Shown here piece by piece: positions 25,707 through 34,550 of a stretch of 64,000 bases of DNA (the first letter of the stretch is position 1; each line of letters begins with the position of its first letter). Below the pieces are notes generated by a model. It was given only the letters and a program-made list of their open reading frames with translations. It did no database searches and had not been told where the DNA came from. A program made the position numbers and the translations under genes. This DNA comes from an uncultured SAR86 cluster bacterium (GTDB taxonomy: Bacteria > Pseudomonadota > Gammaproteobacteria > Magnimaribacterales > D2472): positions 124,001 to 188,000 of the forward strand of contig CACEDS010000003.1 of assembly GCA_902558395.1 (NCBI GenBank), read 5' to 3'.

Positions 25707-25734
25707 TTACCAATGTATAAAATTTCTGTATAAT
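25707..25734 (+). promoter_or_regulatory. Promoter of tRNA-Val (GAC)
   Basis: A perfect TATAAT at 25729-25734 lies 13 bases before the tRNA. TTACCA at 25707-25712 is a plausible -35 with a 16-base spacer. Confidence 0.5.
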
Positions 25735-25746
25735 GTTTTCTTTTTT

Positions 25747-25825
25747 AGACCCGTAGCTCAGTTTTGGTTAGAGCGCCGCATTGACATTGCGGAGGTCGAT
25801 GGTTCGAGTCCATTCGGGTCTACCA
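25747..25825 (+). tRNA. tRNA-Val (anticodon GAC)
   Basis: Acceptor AGACCCG pairs with CGGGTCT, and discriminator A and CCA are encoded. The anticodon stem is CCGCA/TGCGG with loop TTGACAT, so the anticodon is GAC, reading GUU/GUC. The D loop is slightly long, making 79 bases. Confidence 0.95.
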
Positions 25826-25829
25826 GTAT

Positions 25830-26273
25830 TTATAATTGAGATAAATAGCTATCAAACCTGTCTTTATTCATTACAAAGGTTGCGTTGATTTTTTGCGCAG
25901 TCGCTTTAACTGATTCAAGATTGTTTTTATTTTCACCAACTTCAATAACGCCGACCATTGCCATCATTGCATGCGGAGTACATTGATAACCATATAGACC
26001 CTCAACATCAAAAGTTACAGTGATATCTTGACTGAGGTTGCCGTTCCAAGTGGAGGCACCTGGAGGAATCATTCCTTCAATAGATGCAGAGTTATGTGCT
26101 GCATCGGTTGCAACAAATGTAACAGAGTCTCCTTTGTTTATTTTAAGAACAGAGGGCTCAAATACCATGTAACCCTCAGATCCTTGATTTAACATCTTAA
26201 CCTCATAATTTTCGGCATAGGTAAATAAGTTAAAAGAAAGTATTAGAGGTATTAAGAAATTTTTTATATTCAT
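25830..26273 (-). CDS. Pseudoazurin-type cupredoxin
   Basis: The 147-residue secreted blue-copper protein has a signal peptide (residues 1-20) and type-1 copper ligands H60, C98, H101 and M106. Their spacing C-x2-H-x4-M is that of pseudoazurin. Such proteins carry single electrons in the periplasm, for example to cytochromes or nitrite reductase. About 35 extra C-terminal residues follow the cupredoxin fold. It is last in a three-gene minus-strand cluster with two tiny membrane proteins, and its ATG overlaps the stop of the 51-residue one (ATGA). The electron partner is not known. Confidence 0.88.
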   Translation of the reverse strand: MNIKNFLIPLILSFNLFTYAENYEVKMLNQGSEGYMVFEPSVLKINKGDSVTFVATDAAHNSASIEGMIPPGASTWNGNLSQDITVTFDVEGLYGYQCTPHAMMAMVGVIEVGENKNNLESVKATAQKINATFVMNKDRFDSYLSQL

Positions 26274-26425
26274 AGTATTGTTCCAGTAATAATGATTAAA
26301 GTTGTAACGATTGATAAAAAGATAAAACCTAAAATTATAGAAAGTAATAAGATTTTTAATGGAGATGGTAAGAATGTTGGCTCACTAGAGCCGACACCAA
26401 TTAATAGTTTTATTACTTTATTCAA
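26270..26425 (-). CDS. Tiny single- or two-pass membrane protein (TTG start)
   Basis: An open frame of 51 codons from TTG 26425 encodes MNKVIKLLIGVGSSEPTFLP followed by about 31 residues. It has a polar N-terminal half and a long hydrophobic C-terminal helix (residues 24-51). The TTG overlaps the end of the upstream 60-residue gene by 8 bases. Its TGA overlaps the pseudoazurin ATG. This exact nesting supports translation. No ATG exists in this frame. The family is not recognised. Confidence 0.5.
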   Translation of the reverse strand: MNKVIKLLIGVGSSEPTFLPSPLKILLLSIILGFIFLSIVTTLIIITGTIL

Positions 26426-26600
26426 AAAATATGCCAGTAACACTCATTGATGCAAGCATGAAAGCTAGTACTACAATCTGTATTATGGCTGGTATAACAA
26501 CAAACAATACCAAGGGATCAAACTTCATGCTAAGAAAGTAGTCGTTTTGACTCCATTCTATTGCTTCTTCAGGTGTTGCATTTCTTACTTGTGTATTCAA
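26418..26600 (-). CDS. Small membrane protein, first gene of the pseudoazurin cluster
   Basis: The 60-residue product has a soluble N-terminus (MNTQVRNATPEEAIEWSQND) and one strong helix (about residues 30-54). The next gene starts within its last codons. The family is not recognised, but the layout (short acidic head, one helix) is like an accessory subunit of a membrane redox complex. That role is inferred only from its neighbour pseudoazurin. AGGAG-like purines (TAGGAG on the minus strand) precede the ATG. Confidence 0.6.
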   Translation of the reverse strand: MNTQVRNATPEEAIEWSQNDYFLSMKFDPLVLFVVIPAIIQIVVLAFMLASMSVTGIFFE

Positions 26601-26741
26601 TTTATACTCCTAGGTACTGTTAAATCAACATCATTATATATATTTATAATATGATATCAATAAAAATGATAAGATATTTTAGAAAATTATATTGAATATC
26701 CTAAAGATGCATATATCATCATAATTAACGGGGAATTTCTT

Positions 26742-27971
26742 ATGCAAAACAAAACTTTTAGTATCTTTTATCTACCAATATTCTTATTTTTTTCTATTTT
26801 TATACATTCAGCTGATAAGTATTATCCTGGATCTTCGTGGGAGCTTGTTTCTGCAGAAAGTCAGGGCATTGAAACAAAAAATGTGGAAACTTTAATTGAT
26901 ATAGCATTTACGGATAACTCAACCCTTGGTGTTGTAGTTATCAAGAATGGAAAGATTATTGGAGAAAAATATGCTCCTGGCTATGATTCAGATTCACACG
27001 GAACATCGTGGTCTATGGCAAAAAGTTATTATGCTGCACTAATTGGTATCTCAATTGATAGGGGTGAAATAGGTACTTTAGATGATAAGGTTTTAAATTA
27101 TCTTGAGTATTTCAATGATGAGAGATCAGAAATCACCATAAGAGATTTATTAGACATGTCTAGCGGTCTAGATTTCCCAAGTCATGAACATGAAAAAATG
27201 TTTTTTCAAGATGATCATCTTGCTTATGCAAAAAAAGTAGGTGTTGAAAAAGAAGCAGGAATAAAGTTTGAATATAACAATGTTAATTCAATGCTTTTAG
27301 GTGATATTTTATATCAAGCAACTGGAAAGAAAGCTGATATTCTTTTTGAAGAAAGAATCTTAGAACCGCTTGAAATAACAGACTATAAATTATGGAAAGA
27401 TGAAAAGGGTAATGTGATGACATATTGCTGCGTAGATATGTCAGCACGAGACTATTCTAAATTTGGGTTACTGTTTGCTAGAAATGGAATCTGGAATGAT
27501 GAGCAAATCATTTCAAAAAACTTTGTTGATGAAACATTTCAAGTTGTCTGGGATACAACAACAGAGAGATTTACTAGATTTAACAGAGGATACTCCTTGC
27601 ATTGGTGGGTATCGGCCTATGAGGATGACTTTAAAATTTTTAATACTAGTGGCAAGTTTGGTCAATATACATTTGTTGATAGAGAAAATGACATTATTGT
27701 CACAAGAATCACAAAATATAATCAACAAGACTCAGGCGATGTCCAGAAGTGGGGGCCCATGAGTTACTTAAAATGGGCTGGAGTTGATAATGCAATTAAG
27801 GTTGGAAGAAGGTTAATTGAAAATGGCGTCATTGAATCTGGGACCAATGTTATTACACCATTCACAGACAAAGAGGGTGAATCAAAAGAGTTTTATCCAA
27901 GGTATGGGGACTTCATTGCAGCAATACAAAATTTAAGTTGTAATTGTTATCTTGAGGATATTTCTAATTAA
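26742..27971 (+). CDS. Secreted serine hydrolase, class C beta-lactamase family
   Basis: The 409-residue protein has a signal peptide (residues 1-24) and a serine beta-lactamase-like/esterase fold. The nucleophile motif is S91-M-A-K94 in SWSMAKSYYAAL. The YxN motif is YNN in FEYNNVNSMLLG, and the third motif region is SGKFGQY. It resembles 6-aminohexanoate-dimer hydrolase and other family-S12 esterases more than resistance enzymes. Substrate unknown. A GGGGAA Shine-Dalgarno precedes the ATG. It converges with the 65-residue gene, overlapping by 4 bases. Confidence 0.85.
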   Translation: MQNKTFSIFYLPIFLFFSIFIHSADKYYPGSSWELVSAESQGIETKNVETLIDIAFTDNSTLGVVVIKNGKIIGEKYAPGYDSDSHGTSWSMAKSYYAALIGISIDRGEIGTLDDKVLNYLEYFNDERSEITIRDLLDMSSGLDFPSHEHEKMFFQDDHLAYAKKVGVEKEAGIKFEYNNVNSMLLGDILYQATGKKADILFEERILEPLEITDYKLWKDEKGNVMTYCCVDMSARDYSKFGLLFARNGIWNDEQIISKNFVDETFQVVWDTTTERFTRFNRGYSLHWWVSAYEDDFKIFNTSGKFGQYTFVDRENDIIVTRITKYNQQDSGDVQKWGPMSYLKWAGVDNAIKVGRRLIENGVIESGTNVITPFTDKEGESKEFYPRYGDFIAAIQNLSCNCYLEDISN

Positions 27972-28165
27972 GATTTATTAATTTTCTTTAGATAGGTTTC
28001 TTCATCTCTTGCCCATTCTTCAAAGTAATAGCCGTCATTACCTTGTTTACTAAGATATTTCACAAAGAATCTTCCGTCTTCATCTTCAAATCCTGATTCA
28101 TATGGCATGCCTGTCAATTTATTAGGTCTTTTAAAGTGATCTTCCATAAAGCTATGTCCAAACAA
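27968..28165 (-). CDS. Small soluble acidic protein
   Basis: The 65-residue product is charged and aromatic rich (GFEDEDGRFFVKYLSKQGNDG), without membrane segments. The start could also be the internal ATG at 28147 (MEDHFKRPN); the upstream ATG overlaps the SLC13-type permease gene by 14 bases. I do not recognise the family. It is cotranscribed with the permease, if expressed. Confidence 0.55.
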   Translation of the reverse strand: MFGHSFMEDHFKRPNKLTGMPYESGFEDEDGRFFVKYLSKQGNDGYYFEEWARDEETYLKKINKS

Positions 28166-29918
28166 ATAAAATCATTGGAATCGATACAGCAATAATTAAG
28201 ATATCTAGTGGTAAACCAAGCCTCCAATAATCAGTAAATTTATAATTACCAGGACCCATAACAACAGTGTTACATTGATGGCCAATTGGGGTCAGAAAAG
28301 CACAACTAGCACCAACTGCAACAACCATTAAAAATGGTTCAATATCATAACCAAGTTGCATTCCTATGCCAGCAGATATTGGAGCCATAATCACAGCTGT
28401 TGCCGCATTGTTAATAATATCAGTAGTAGCCATTGTGATTATTAATATTAAAAAGAGTAACCAGAAGAGGCTCATATCTGCTGCAATATTTGAAATATTT
28501 GAGGAAATGACTTCACTCAACCCTGTGGTTTGAAGAGCGGTGCCAATTGGAATCATTGCAGCCAACATAATAATAATAGGCCAATCTACTTCCCTATAAA
28601 AATTGCTATCGATAATTCTAATTCTTGCAAAACCTAGAACGCATAATAAGAATGCAGCTGCTGTTGGAAGTATATTGAAGGTAACTAAAATTATAGATAT
28701 TAAAAAAAATATAATTCCTTTCAAAAGTCGGCTTCTACTTGGAATTGTTTGAAGCTCTCTTTGCATTAAAGGCATTAAACCTAAATGTTTAATTTTATTT
28801 GTAACATCTTCTTCATCTAAGTCTCTAATACCAAGTAATAACACGTCTCCAGCTTTAAAAGTCTCTCTTGTTAGTCTTGTTCTATATCTAGCGCCTTTTC
28901 TCCATAGACCCAAAAGGTTCAATTCTTCATATGCTAATTTTAAGAAGAAATCATATTTTCTACCTATAAGCCTAGAACCAGGTGTAATCATAGCCTCTAT
29001 TTCTTCTAAATCATCATCATCAAAAGAATGAAGTTCCTTAGGTATAGAAAAATCAAAAACACTTAATATAGAAGATATGTCATCAGGGGGTGTCTTGATA
29101 ACTAAAATTTGTCCAGCTTTAATTCTTAAATTATTTTTAACCTTCTTAACACCGCCATTTTCATTAACTATTCCAATTACCTCAGTATCTTCTCCGGCTT
29201 CTTTTTTAAACGCTGATAATGTCATGCCAATTGCAGAGCTAGATTCATTTACTTCTACTTCGAATAAATATCCTTTTAAATCAATTAATGATGAGCCTGA
29301 AGCAGAGTCATCCCTTAACTGAATAAATTTATTACCAATAACAGCAATAAAGAGAATACTTAATATTGTTACTGAGAGGCCAACATAGGAAAAATCAAAA
29401 AAATTAAACCCTGAATCAGATATAGTCGACTTATATTCAGAAATAATGATATTTGGAGGTGTGCCAATTGTAGTATTCATACCGCCCAAGATACATGCAA
29501 AAGCTAAAGGCATTAAAAATCTTGAAGGATGCCAATTCATTTTTTGACATATGTTTAAAGTAATTGGTAAGAGAATGGCAAGGGCGCCAATATTGTTTAT
29601 AAAAGAAGATAAAACCGCTGCAATAAAAAGAAGGCATATTAAAAATTGAAATTTTGTAAATGATCTGCCGCCAATTAATTTACCGACCAGTCCAGTTAGA
29701 CCAGAATTCTTTAACCCTTGACTAATGATTAATACAAGAGCAACAGTGATAACCGCGGGGTGGGCAAATCCATCAAAAGCCTGGTTAGCAGGTATTACTC
29801 CAAGAATTATGAGTATAACCAGAGCGCCTGCAGCTAGAGCATCATATCTAAACTTACTCCATATAAACATTCCAAGAAGGCTAATAATGGTAATAGAAAG
29901 CAGATATTGATCACTCAT
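28152..29918 (-). CDS. SLC13/DASS-type permease with two TrkA-C domains
   Basis: The 588-residue protein has N- and C-terminal halves of membrane helices around a soluble middle. The first half contains INNIGALAILLPI and TTIGTPPNIIIS, the second NNAATAVIMAPIS and the LTPIGHQCN motif. These are the paired SNT/TP-like hairpins of DASS transporters. The middle (about 215-380) has two TrkA-C/RCK-C domains, as in many bacterial SLC13 permeases. Probable role is sodium-coupled uptake of a dicarboxylate, sulfate or similar anion; the substrate is not determinable. Confidence 0.88.
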   Translation of the reverse strand: MSDQYLLSITIISLLGMFIWSKFRYDALAAGALVILIILGVIPANQAFDGFAHPAVITVALVLIISQGLKNSGLTGLVGKLIGGRSFTKFQFLICLLFIAAVLSSFINNIGALAILLPITLNICQKMNWHPSRFLMPLAFACILGGMNTTIGTPPNIIISEYKSTISDSGFNFFDFSYVGLSVTILSILFIAVIGNKFIQLRDDSASGSSLIDLKGYLFEVEVNESSSAIGMTLSAFKKEAGEDTEVIGIVNENGGVKKVKNNLRIKAGQILVIKTPPDDISSILSVFDFSIPKELHSFDDDDLEEIEAMITPGSRLIGRKYDFFLKLAYEELNLLGLWRKGARYRTRLTRETFKAGDVLLLGIRDLDEEDVTNKIKHLGLMPLMQRELQTIPSRSRLLKGIIFFLISIILVTFNILPTAAAFLLCVLGFARIRIIDSNFYREVDWPIIIMLAAMIPIGTALQTTGLSEVISSNISNIAADMSLFWLLFLILIITMATTDIINNAATAVIMAPISAGIGMQLGYDIEPFLMVVAVGASCAFLTPIGHQCNTVVMGPGNYKFTDYWRLGLPLDILIIAVSIPMILFVWT

Positions 29919-29936
29919 TTTTCTATAGTAATTTAA

Positions 29937-31022
29937 TTACTTAGGCATACTCTCAACATATACCGATGATGATGGATAAGCGAATTCAGAGCCATTTGTT
30001 TTAACAATTTTCATTATGTTGAAAACTAAATTTTCTTTTATAAGATTAAAATCTACAAAACCAACTGGTTCACAGTAAGCTACTATCATGACATCTATTG
30101 AGCTTGCGCCTAACTCAACAACTCGAACAACATGCTCAATTTCATCATTATTTATGAAGTCATTACTTTCTCTAATATATTTTTTTATATCAGATCTTAT
30201 TGCCTCTAATTGTTCAATAGAAGTTGAATAAATGAGATTAATTCTCCAATTAATTCTTCTATTGGTCATTTCACCATGATTAATAAGCTTTACATCAGAA
30301 AGGTCTTTATTTGGAATAGTCATTGGAGCTGTATCAAAAGTTCTAATGACTGTTGACCTGAAACCAATTGTTTCAACTATTCCATGTAACTGTCCTTCAA
30401 CCTCTATCCTGTCTCCTGGCTGAAATCTATGCTCACCAATAACCAAAATACCTGCAATTAAGTTTTTGAAGAAATCCTGTGCTCCCAATGCTACTGCAAC
30501 TGAGAAAAGACCAAGACCTGCAACCAATGGACCAATTTTAATACCAAAAATATCTAAAATTATTGCTACACCAATGACCCAGACTATGAATCTAGAGGCT
30601 CTTTCAAGCCACATCTGCATTGAAGCAGTTAACCAAGAACTAGTAGACAATGCTTCAAATATGGGTCTTACACTATTTGAAAGAGCGCTAAAAATTGTAA
30701 ATACCACAAAAGCTTTAACTATATTGGTTGCAATATCGCCGACTAAGCCACCAATAGGTAATATCAAAGTACATATATACAATGCCACCGTTATTGGGAT
30801 CAAGCCAATAGGTTTTTTTAAGGCATTAAGGATTTCGTCATCGATTTTTGATTCTGTTTTTTCTGCAAGACGACTCAAAGAATTTATTATTACTGAAATA
30901 ATAAATCCTCTAAAAAGTAATGCTATTAATATTACTATTAAGGATGAAATTATTGCTCCTAGGTTGATACCTAAAAAACCTCTATTCCATACCTCTGAAA
31001 GAAGCTCAATAAAATTTTCCAT
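29937..31022 (-). CDS. Small-conductance mechanosensitive channel family
   Basis: The 361-residue MscS-family protein has several N-terminal helices. The pore region is VAGLGLFSVAVALGAQDFFK followed by ILVIGEHRFQPGDRIEVEG, the MscS signature. A C-terminal vestibule domain follows. MscS opens under membrane tension to release solutes. It is larger than E. coli MscS (286) owing to extra N-terminal helices. The stop is 18 bases from the start of the permease gene downstream, consistent with one transcript. Confidence 0.9.
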   Translation of the reverse strand: MENFIELLSEVWNRGFLGINLGAIISSLIVILIALLFRGFIISVIINSLSRLAEKTESKIDDEILNALKKPIGLIPITVALYICTLILPIGGLVGDIATNIVKAFVVFTIFSALSNSVRPIFEALSTSSWLTASMQMWLERASRFIVWVIGVAIILDIFGIKIGPLVAGLGLFSVAVALGAQDFFKNLIAGILVIGEHRFQPGDRIEVEGQLHGIVETIGFRSTVIRTFDTAPMTIPNKDLSDVKLINHGEMTNRRINWRINLIYSTSIEQLEAIRSDIKKYIRESNDFINNDEIEHVVRVVELGASSIDVMIVAYCEPVGFVDFNLIKENLVFNIMKIVKTNGSEFAYPSSSVYVESMPK

Positions 31023-31090
31023 TTTTAAATTTGCAGTAAATTAATCTTAATTTATATCGTATTTACCTGAATATAGCAAAGAACTGTTAT

Positions 31091-31792
31091 CTATTTTTGT
31101 AAACGATCTTTTATAAAATATGGAGAGTAAACCAAGAAGAACATTACGATAGCAAGAGGTATTAATACTAACAGATGCAAGGGCGGCTCTGGAAAAGCAT
31201 CCATTGGACTTGCACCAGCAGGCTTTGCCATTAAGTACCAGAAGTTCGCCGGCTCACCTAATATTAAATTTATTATGTAGATTATTGGTAATAATATGCA
31301 TGCTGTAATAAATGCTACAGTCAGTATGTCCCTAGCATAGGGTCTATTATTGAGAGCAACAGTTGCATACATTACTCCAATAACAATCATTCCATGACCT
31401 ATCATAAAAAATGCATAATCTAAATTATGATGGGAAATATCAGGAGTTAATATTGCCATAGTTGCCCCACCTATACCCCAGAAGAAGGCACATTTATACA
31501 AGATTTTAGGGCCACCTAATAAGAACCATGCTAAAAATATCTCACTAAAATCACACATATGAAATGGCAAAACTTCTCTCCAATTGTATGGATTTTCAAG
31601 TATGAATAAATCTTTATATGGAGAAATAACAACATGGGCTATTAAGGTAAAGGCAATAATTTTTGTCATTAAAGATTTTTGTAAATCAGATTTATTTTTA
31701 TAAATTAATGGCAAAAATATAGAGACAGCTAGAATGCTCATCATAGTAATGATATGAATATTTCCAAACAGTACAAAAGGACTAGCACTCAT
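31091..31792 (-). CDS. TIGR02206/YwaF family membrane protein
   Basis: The 233-residue integral membrane protein has about seven helices. It shows the family's conserved LPFHMCDFSEIFLAW segment, a HHNLDYAFFMIGHGMIV helix with two His, and the loop NFWYLMAKPAG. Bacterial members (YwaF) have no settled function. Confidence 0.8.
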   Translation of the reverse strand: MSASPFVLFGNIHIITMMSILAVSIFLPLIYKNKSDLQKSLMTKIIAFTLIAHVVISPYKDLFILENPYNWREVLPFHMCDFSEIFLAWFLLGGPKILYKCAFFWGIGGATMAILTPDISHHNLDYAFFMIGHGMIVIGVMYATVALNNRPYARDILTVAFITACILLPIIYIINLILGEPANFWYLMAKPAGASPMDAFPEPPLHLLVLIPLAIVMFFLVYSPYFIKDRLQK

Positions 31793-31876
31793 AAAATTCT
31801 CTCAATGAAGTATTAATATTATTGATTATAGTGATTTTTTTGTAGATTTATAAAAAAATACCTATTTAATTTTTAA

Positions 31877-33850
31877 TTATCTTAGAGCATCTAAAACAAT
31901 TGTTTCTGAGAGAATAGCAGGAAGAATTTCAGACTTTTGCATCCCTGGCTTCCAATAAACATACAAAGGTACTCCACTTCGACCATACATATTTAGAGCA
32001 TCTAGGATATCTTTATTTTTATTTGTCCAGTCAGCAACAATATATTCAATATTATTTTCCTTTAGAAATTTTTTTACATTTGGTCTAGATAGGGCAACTT
32101 TATCGTTAGCCTGGCAAGTAATACACCACGCTGCAGTATAGTTTATAAGGTAAGCTTTACTTTCAGATCTAAGCTCATTTTCTATATCTTTAGTCCAAAT
32201 TAATACATTTTTATTTTCTTGATTATTATTAAGATCGACTTTTACATTAGTTAGGTTTTTAAGTTGAACTATGAACAAAGAACCTAGCAGTAATAATAAA
32301 ATTATTTTTATAATTTTTTTTGTAGTATTGGCAATAAGCCACATAAGCAGACTAATTAACAATAGAACTAATAAAAGCTCGATAAGTGCATCAGTCGAAG
32401 TTTGTATGCTAAATACCCATAGCAACCATAATGCTGTTGCAAACATTGGGAAGGCAAAAAATTCTTTCAATTTAACCATCCATGTTCCAGAACTAGGAAG
32501 GGCTTCAATGAGTTCTGGTTTATAAGATAGTAATAAGTATGGGAAAGCAAAACCCGTACCAAGTGATATAAATACTGGTAATGTTACAAATGATGGTTGA
32601 ATTAAGGCATATCCAATTGCGGCACCCATGAATGGTGCTGTACATGGTGAAGCGACAACAACTGCTAAAATACCAGTAAGAAAAGAACTGGAATAAGATG
32701 TGTCATTCATACCAATCTTTCCAAGTTTTGTCATAGAAGTGCCTATATCAATGTTCATCAACAAAATAAGCCCAATAATAAACATTAAAATTGATAAAAA
32801 TCCTACAATCACAGGCGATTGAAGTTGAAAGCCCCATCCAACTGAATTTCCTGCACTCTTAAGTGCTAAAAGTGATATAGCAATTAATAAGAAGGAAATA
32901 ATTACCCCTAAGCAGAAGAAAAGAGAGTGAGTTCTTATTTTGCTCTTAGAACTTCCTCCCATGGAAACAAAGCTCAATATTTTTAAGGAAATAATAGGGA
33001 AAACGCAGGGCATTAGATTTAATATAACGCCTCCAATAAATGCAAAAATAATTGCTTGAAGAATAGACATGCTTAATTCTTCCCCTGAACTTTTTGTTAC
33101 ATCTGATTTAATAAGATATGACTCATCATTAATCTTTATTAATCCTTCAGTGGAAGAGATTTTCAAACCTTCAGATTGTAATGGAATTTTTAATAGCCAG
33201 TTATTCTCTTCTTTTATTAAAATTTGTTTGCCAGAATGTAAAATTAAATTTTGGTTATCTGGGAAAAAGTAAATATTTCTTATCTGATCGTTGTACGAAA
33301 ATCTTATTTCAAGAAATTCATTTGTTTGACTTCCTAAAATAGGTAAAGTGATATCAGGTACTTGTAAAAGCCACTCTTGAAATCTTTCACTAGGCTGAAG
33401 ATCATTAAAAGAAGTGTTGATATTAGCTTTTTCAGGTACACAAACATCATCACATATTAAAAAATCTATATCAGCTTTAACGAAACTTAAATTATCAATA
33501 TCTGTATATGAAACTCTATAGGGAAAAATTACAAAATCTTTATACCCATATGTCATCAACGGAGGATAGGGCAATAACTCTGGAGTTGGCCATAACGGAC
33601 CTTCTATGGTCACATTTTCAGGTAAATTCCATATAACTTTTATTGGCCCCCCTGAATCACCAGGGTTCTTCCAATAGGTATGCCAGTTTTTTTGCATATC
33701 CATCTTAATACCAATAAAAAATTCATTCTGTGCAGATAGATTTGTATCAAATTTAACTAAAGAAACGCTTGCATGTCCTGTCTCTACTGGATTTCCATAG
33801 CTAAAACTAGAAAAAATTAGTAACGATATAAAGTACTTAAAGGCGCTCAT
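31877..33850 (-). CDS. Membrane thiol-disulfide reductase, DsbD/ScsB type
   Basis: The 657-residue protein has a signal peptide, an N-terminal periplasmic domain of the DsbC/ScsB-alpha type (residues about 20-235, HTYWKNPGDSGGP and YPPLMTYGYKD), and a central membrane domain with CcdA/DsbD-like cysteines (LNLMPCVFPIISLK and VVVASPCTAPFMGAA). A C-terminal thioredoxin domain has AAWCITCQ. The family moves electrons from cytoplasmic thioredoxin to periplasmic partners such as DsbC (932-1645). The N-terminal type points to ScsB/DsbD-like rather than classical E. coli DsbD, and the name is left open. Confidence 0.88.
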   Translation of the reverse strand: MSAFKYFISLLIFSSFSYGNPVETGHASVSLVKFDTNLSAQNEFFIGIKMDMQKNWHTYWKNPGDSGGPIKVIWNLPENVTIEGPLWPTPELLPYPPLMTYGYKDFVIFPYRVSYTDIDNLSFVKADIDFLICDDVCVPEKANINTSFNDLQPSERFQEWLLQVPDITLPILGSQTNEFLEIRFSYNDQIRNIYFFPDNQNLILHSGKQILIKEENNWLLKIPLQSEGLKISSTEGLIKINDESYLIKSDVTKSSGEELSMSILQAIIFAFIGGVILNLMPCVFPIISLKILSFVSMGGSSKSKIRTHSLFFCLGVIISFLLIAISLLALKSAGNSVGWGFQLQSPVIVGFLSILMFIIGLILLMNIDIGTSMTKLGKIGMNDTSYSSSFLTGILAVVVASPCTAPFMGAAIGYALIQPSFVTLPVFISLGTGFAFPYLLLSYKPELIEALPSSGTWMVKLKEFFAFPMFATALWLLWVFSIQTSTDALIELLLVLLLISLLMWLIANTTKKIIKIILLLLLGSLFIVQLKNLTNVKVDLNNNQENKNVLIWTKDIENELRSESKAYLINYTAAWCITCQANDKVALSRPNVKKFLKENNIEYIVADWTNKNKDILDALNMYGRSGVPLYVYWKPGMQKSEILPAILSETIVLDALR

Positions 33851-33870
33851 AAAGTTATATTACCTTAATC

Positions 33871-33902
33871 AATAAAAATAGGGATGCATGAAGCATCCCT
33901 AT
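33871..33902 (-). terminator. Intrinsic terminator of hsp20
   Basis: A perfect 10-bp stem ATAGGGATGC/GCATCCCTAT with an ATGAA loop lies between the hsp20 stop and the reductase start. On the minus strand it is followed by TTTTTATT, so it ends hsp20 transcription. Confidence 0.85.
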
Positions 33903-33918
33903 ATTGCAATATTATTTA

Positions 33919-34368
33919 TTATCCTGAGATTCTTTTTGGAGTTTTAATCTCAATAGTTCTTGGTTTTTTTTCATCAGGAATTATCTTTTCAAGATTGATG
34001 GTCAATAATCCATTAATAAGATCGGCTCCCTGGACAACCACATCATTAGAGAGTGTAAATTGCTGTTTAAAAGCTCTTTGAGCAATCCCTTGGTAGACCA
34101 CTTCATTATTATCATTTACAACTTCAGTACCTGGCCCATCATAACTAACAGACAAAACTCCATCAGCTAGTTCAATGTTAATGTCTTTTTTTGTAAGACC
34201 CGCAACAGCTATTTCAATTGCAAAATGATTGCCATCTTTTCTTATATTATATGGGGGATAACTTGAAGACCTGTCAGATGACTCAGAAAGCCTCTGTAAT
34301 CTGTCAAACAATGGTTCAAACCCTAATACACGAGTTGTAAAAAATGGATCTGTAAAATTAAGTATCAT
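33919..34368 (-). CDS. Small heat-shock protein, Hsp20/IbpA family
   Basis: The 149-residue alpha-crystallin-domain chaperone binds unfolding proteins. The N-terminus FTDPFFTTRVLGFEPLFDRL is typical of IbpA-type proteins. The alpha-crystallin domain runs from about residue 40 to 130 (NHFAIEIAVAGLTKKDI, QRAFKQQFTLSNDV, GLLTINLEKIIP), ending with a C-terminal tail. A strong AGGAGG ribosome site sits inside a possible RNA-thermometer hairpin. A terminator follows the gene. Confidence 0.92.
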   Translation of the reverse strand: MILNFTDPFFTTRVLGFEPLFDRLQRLSESSDRSSSYPPYNIRKDGNHFAIEIAVAGLTKKDINIELADGVLSVSYDGPGTEVVNDNNEVVYQGIAQRAFKQQFTLSNDVVVQGADLINGLLTINLEKIIPDEKKPRTIEIKTPKRISG

Positions 34369-34460
34369 AATAGTCCTCCTTTTAGCGACTAAAAATAATG
34401 CACCCCTAAGGCATGCTTGTTAATATTTGGAGACCCAATTGGCATCTCCTTTAACTAATA
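34369..34460 (-). promoter_or_regulatory. ROSE-like RNA thermometer in the hsp20 leader
   Basis: In the minus-strand leader, TCGCT (the ROSE consensus UYGCU) lies 3 bases before AGGAG of the Shine-Dalgarno. U-A, C-G, G·G, C/A, U-G facing matches the ROSE pairing scheme except that C faces A where U would. Flanking AGTC/GACT (34387-34390 with 34372-34375) closes the hairpin around the ribosome site. Upstream stems GGAGA/TCTCC and GCA..TGC add the usual extra hairpins. Confidence 0.5.
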
Positions 34461-34486
34461 TTTAAGGCTAATATAAGATTTTTCAA
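34461..34486 (-). promoter_or_regulatory. Possible heat-shock promoter of hsp20
   Basis: On the minus strand TTGAAA (34481-34486) is followed after 13 bases by CCTTAAAT, a partial match to the sigma-32 pattern CTTGAAA-N13-15-CCCATNT. The -10 is poor. It would give a leader of about 85-90 bases, fitting the hairpins. Confidence 0.3.
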
Positions 34487-34550
34487 TAATTTTTACGTAT
34501 TTTTTTCTAATTGCATAGAACTTTAATAAGTGTATATTGTCTTAATAATT

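Noticed and set aside
26742..27971. Beta-lactamase resistance gene
   Set aside because: The SMAK and YNN motifs fit the family, but the sequence is closer to S12 esterases and lacks any resistance context or mobile element.
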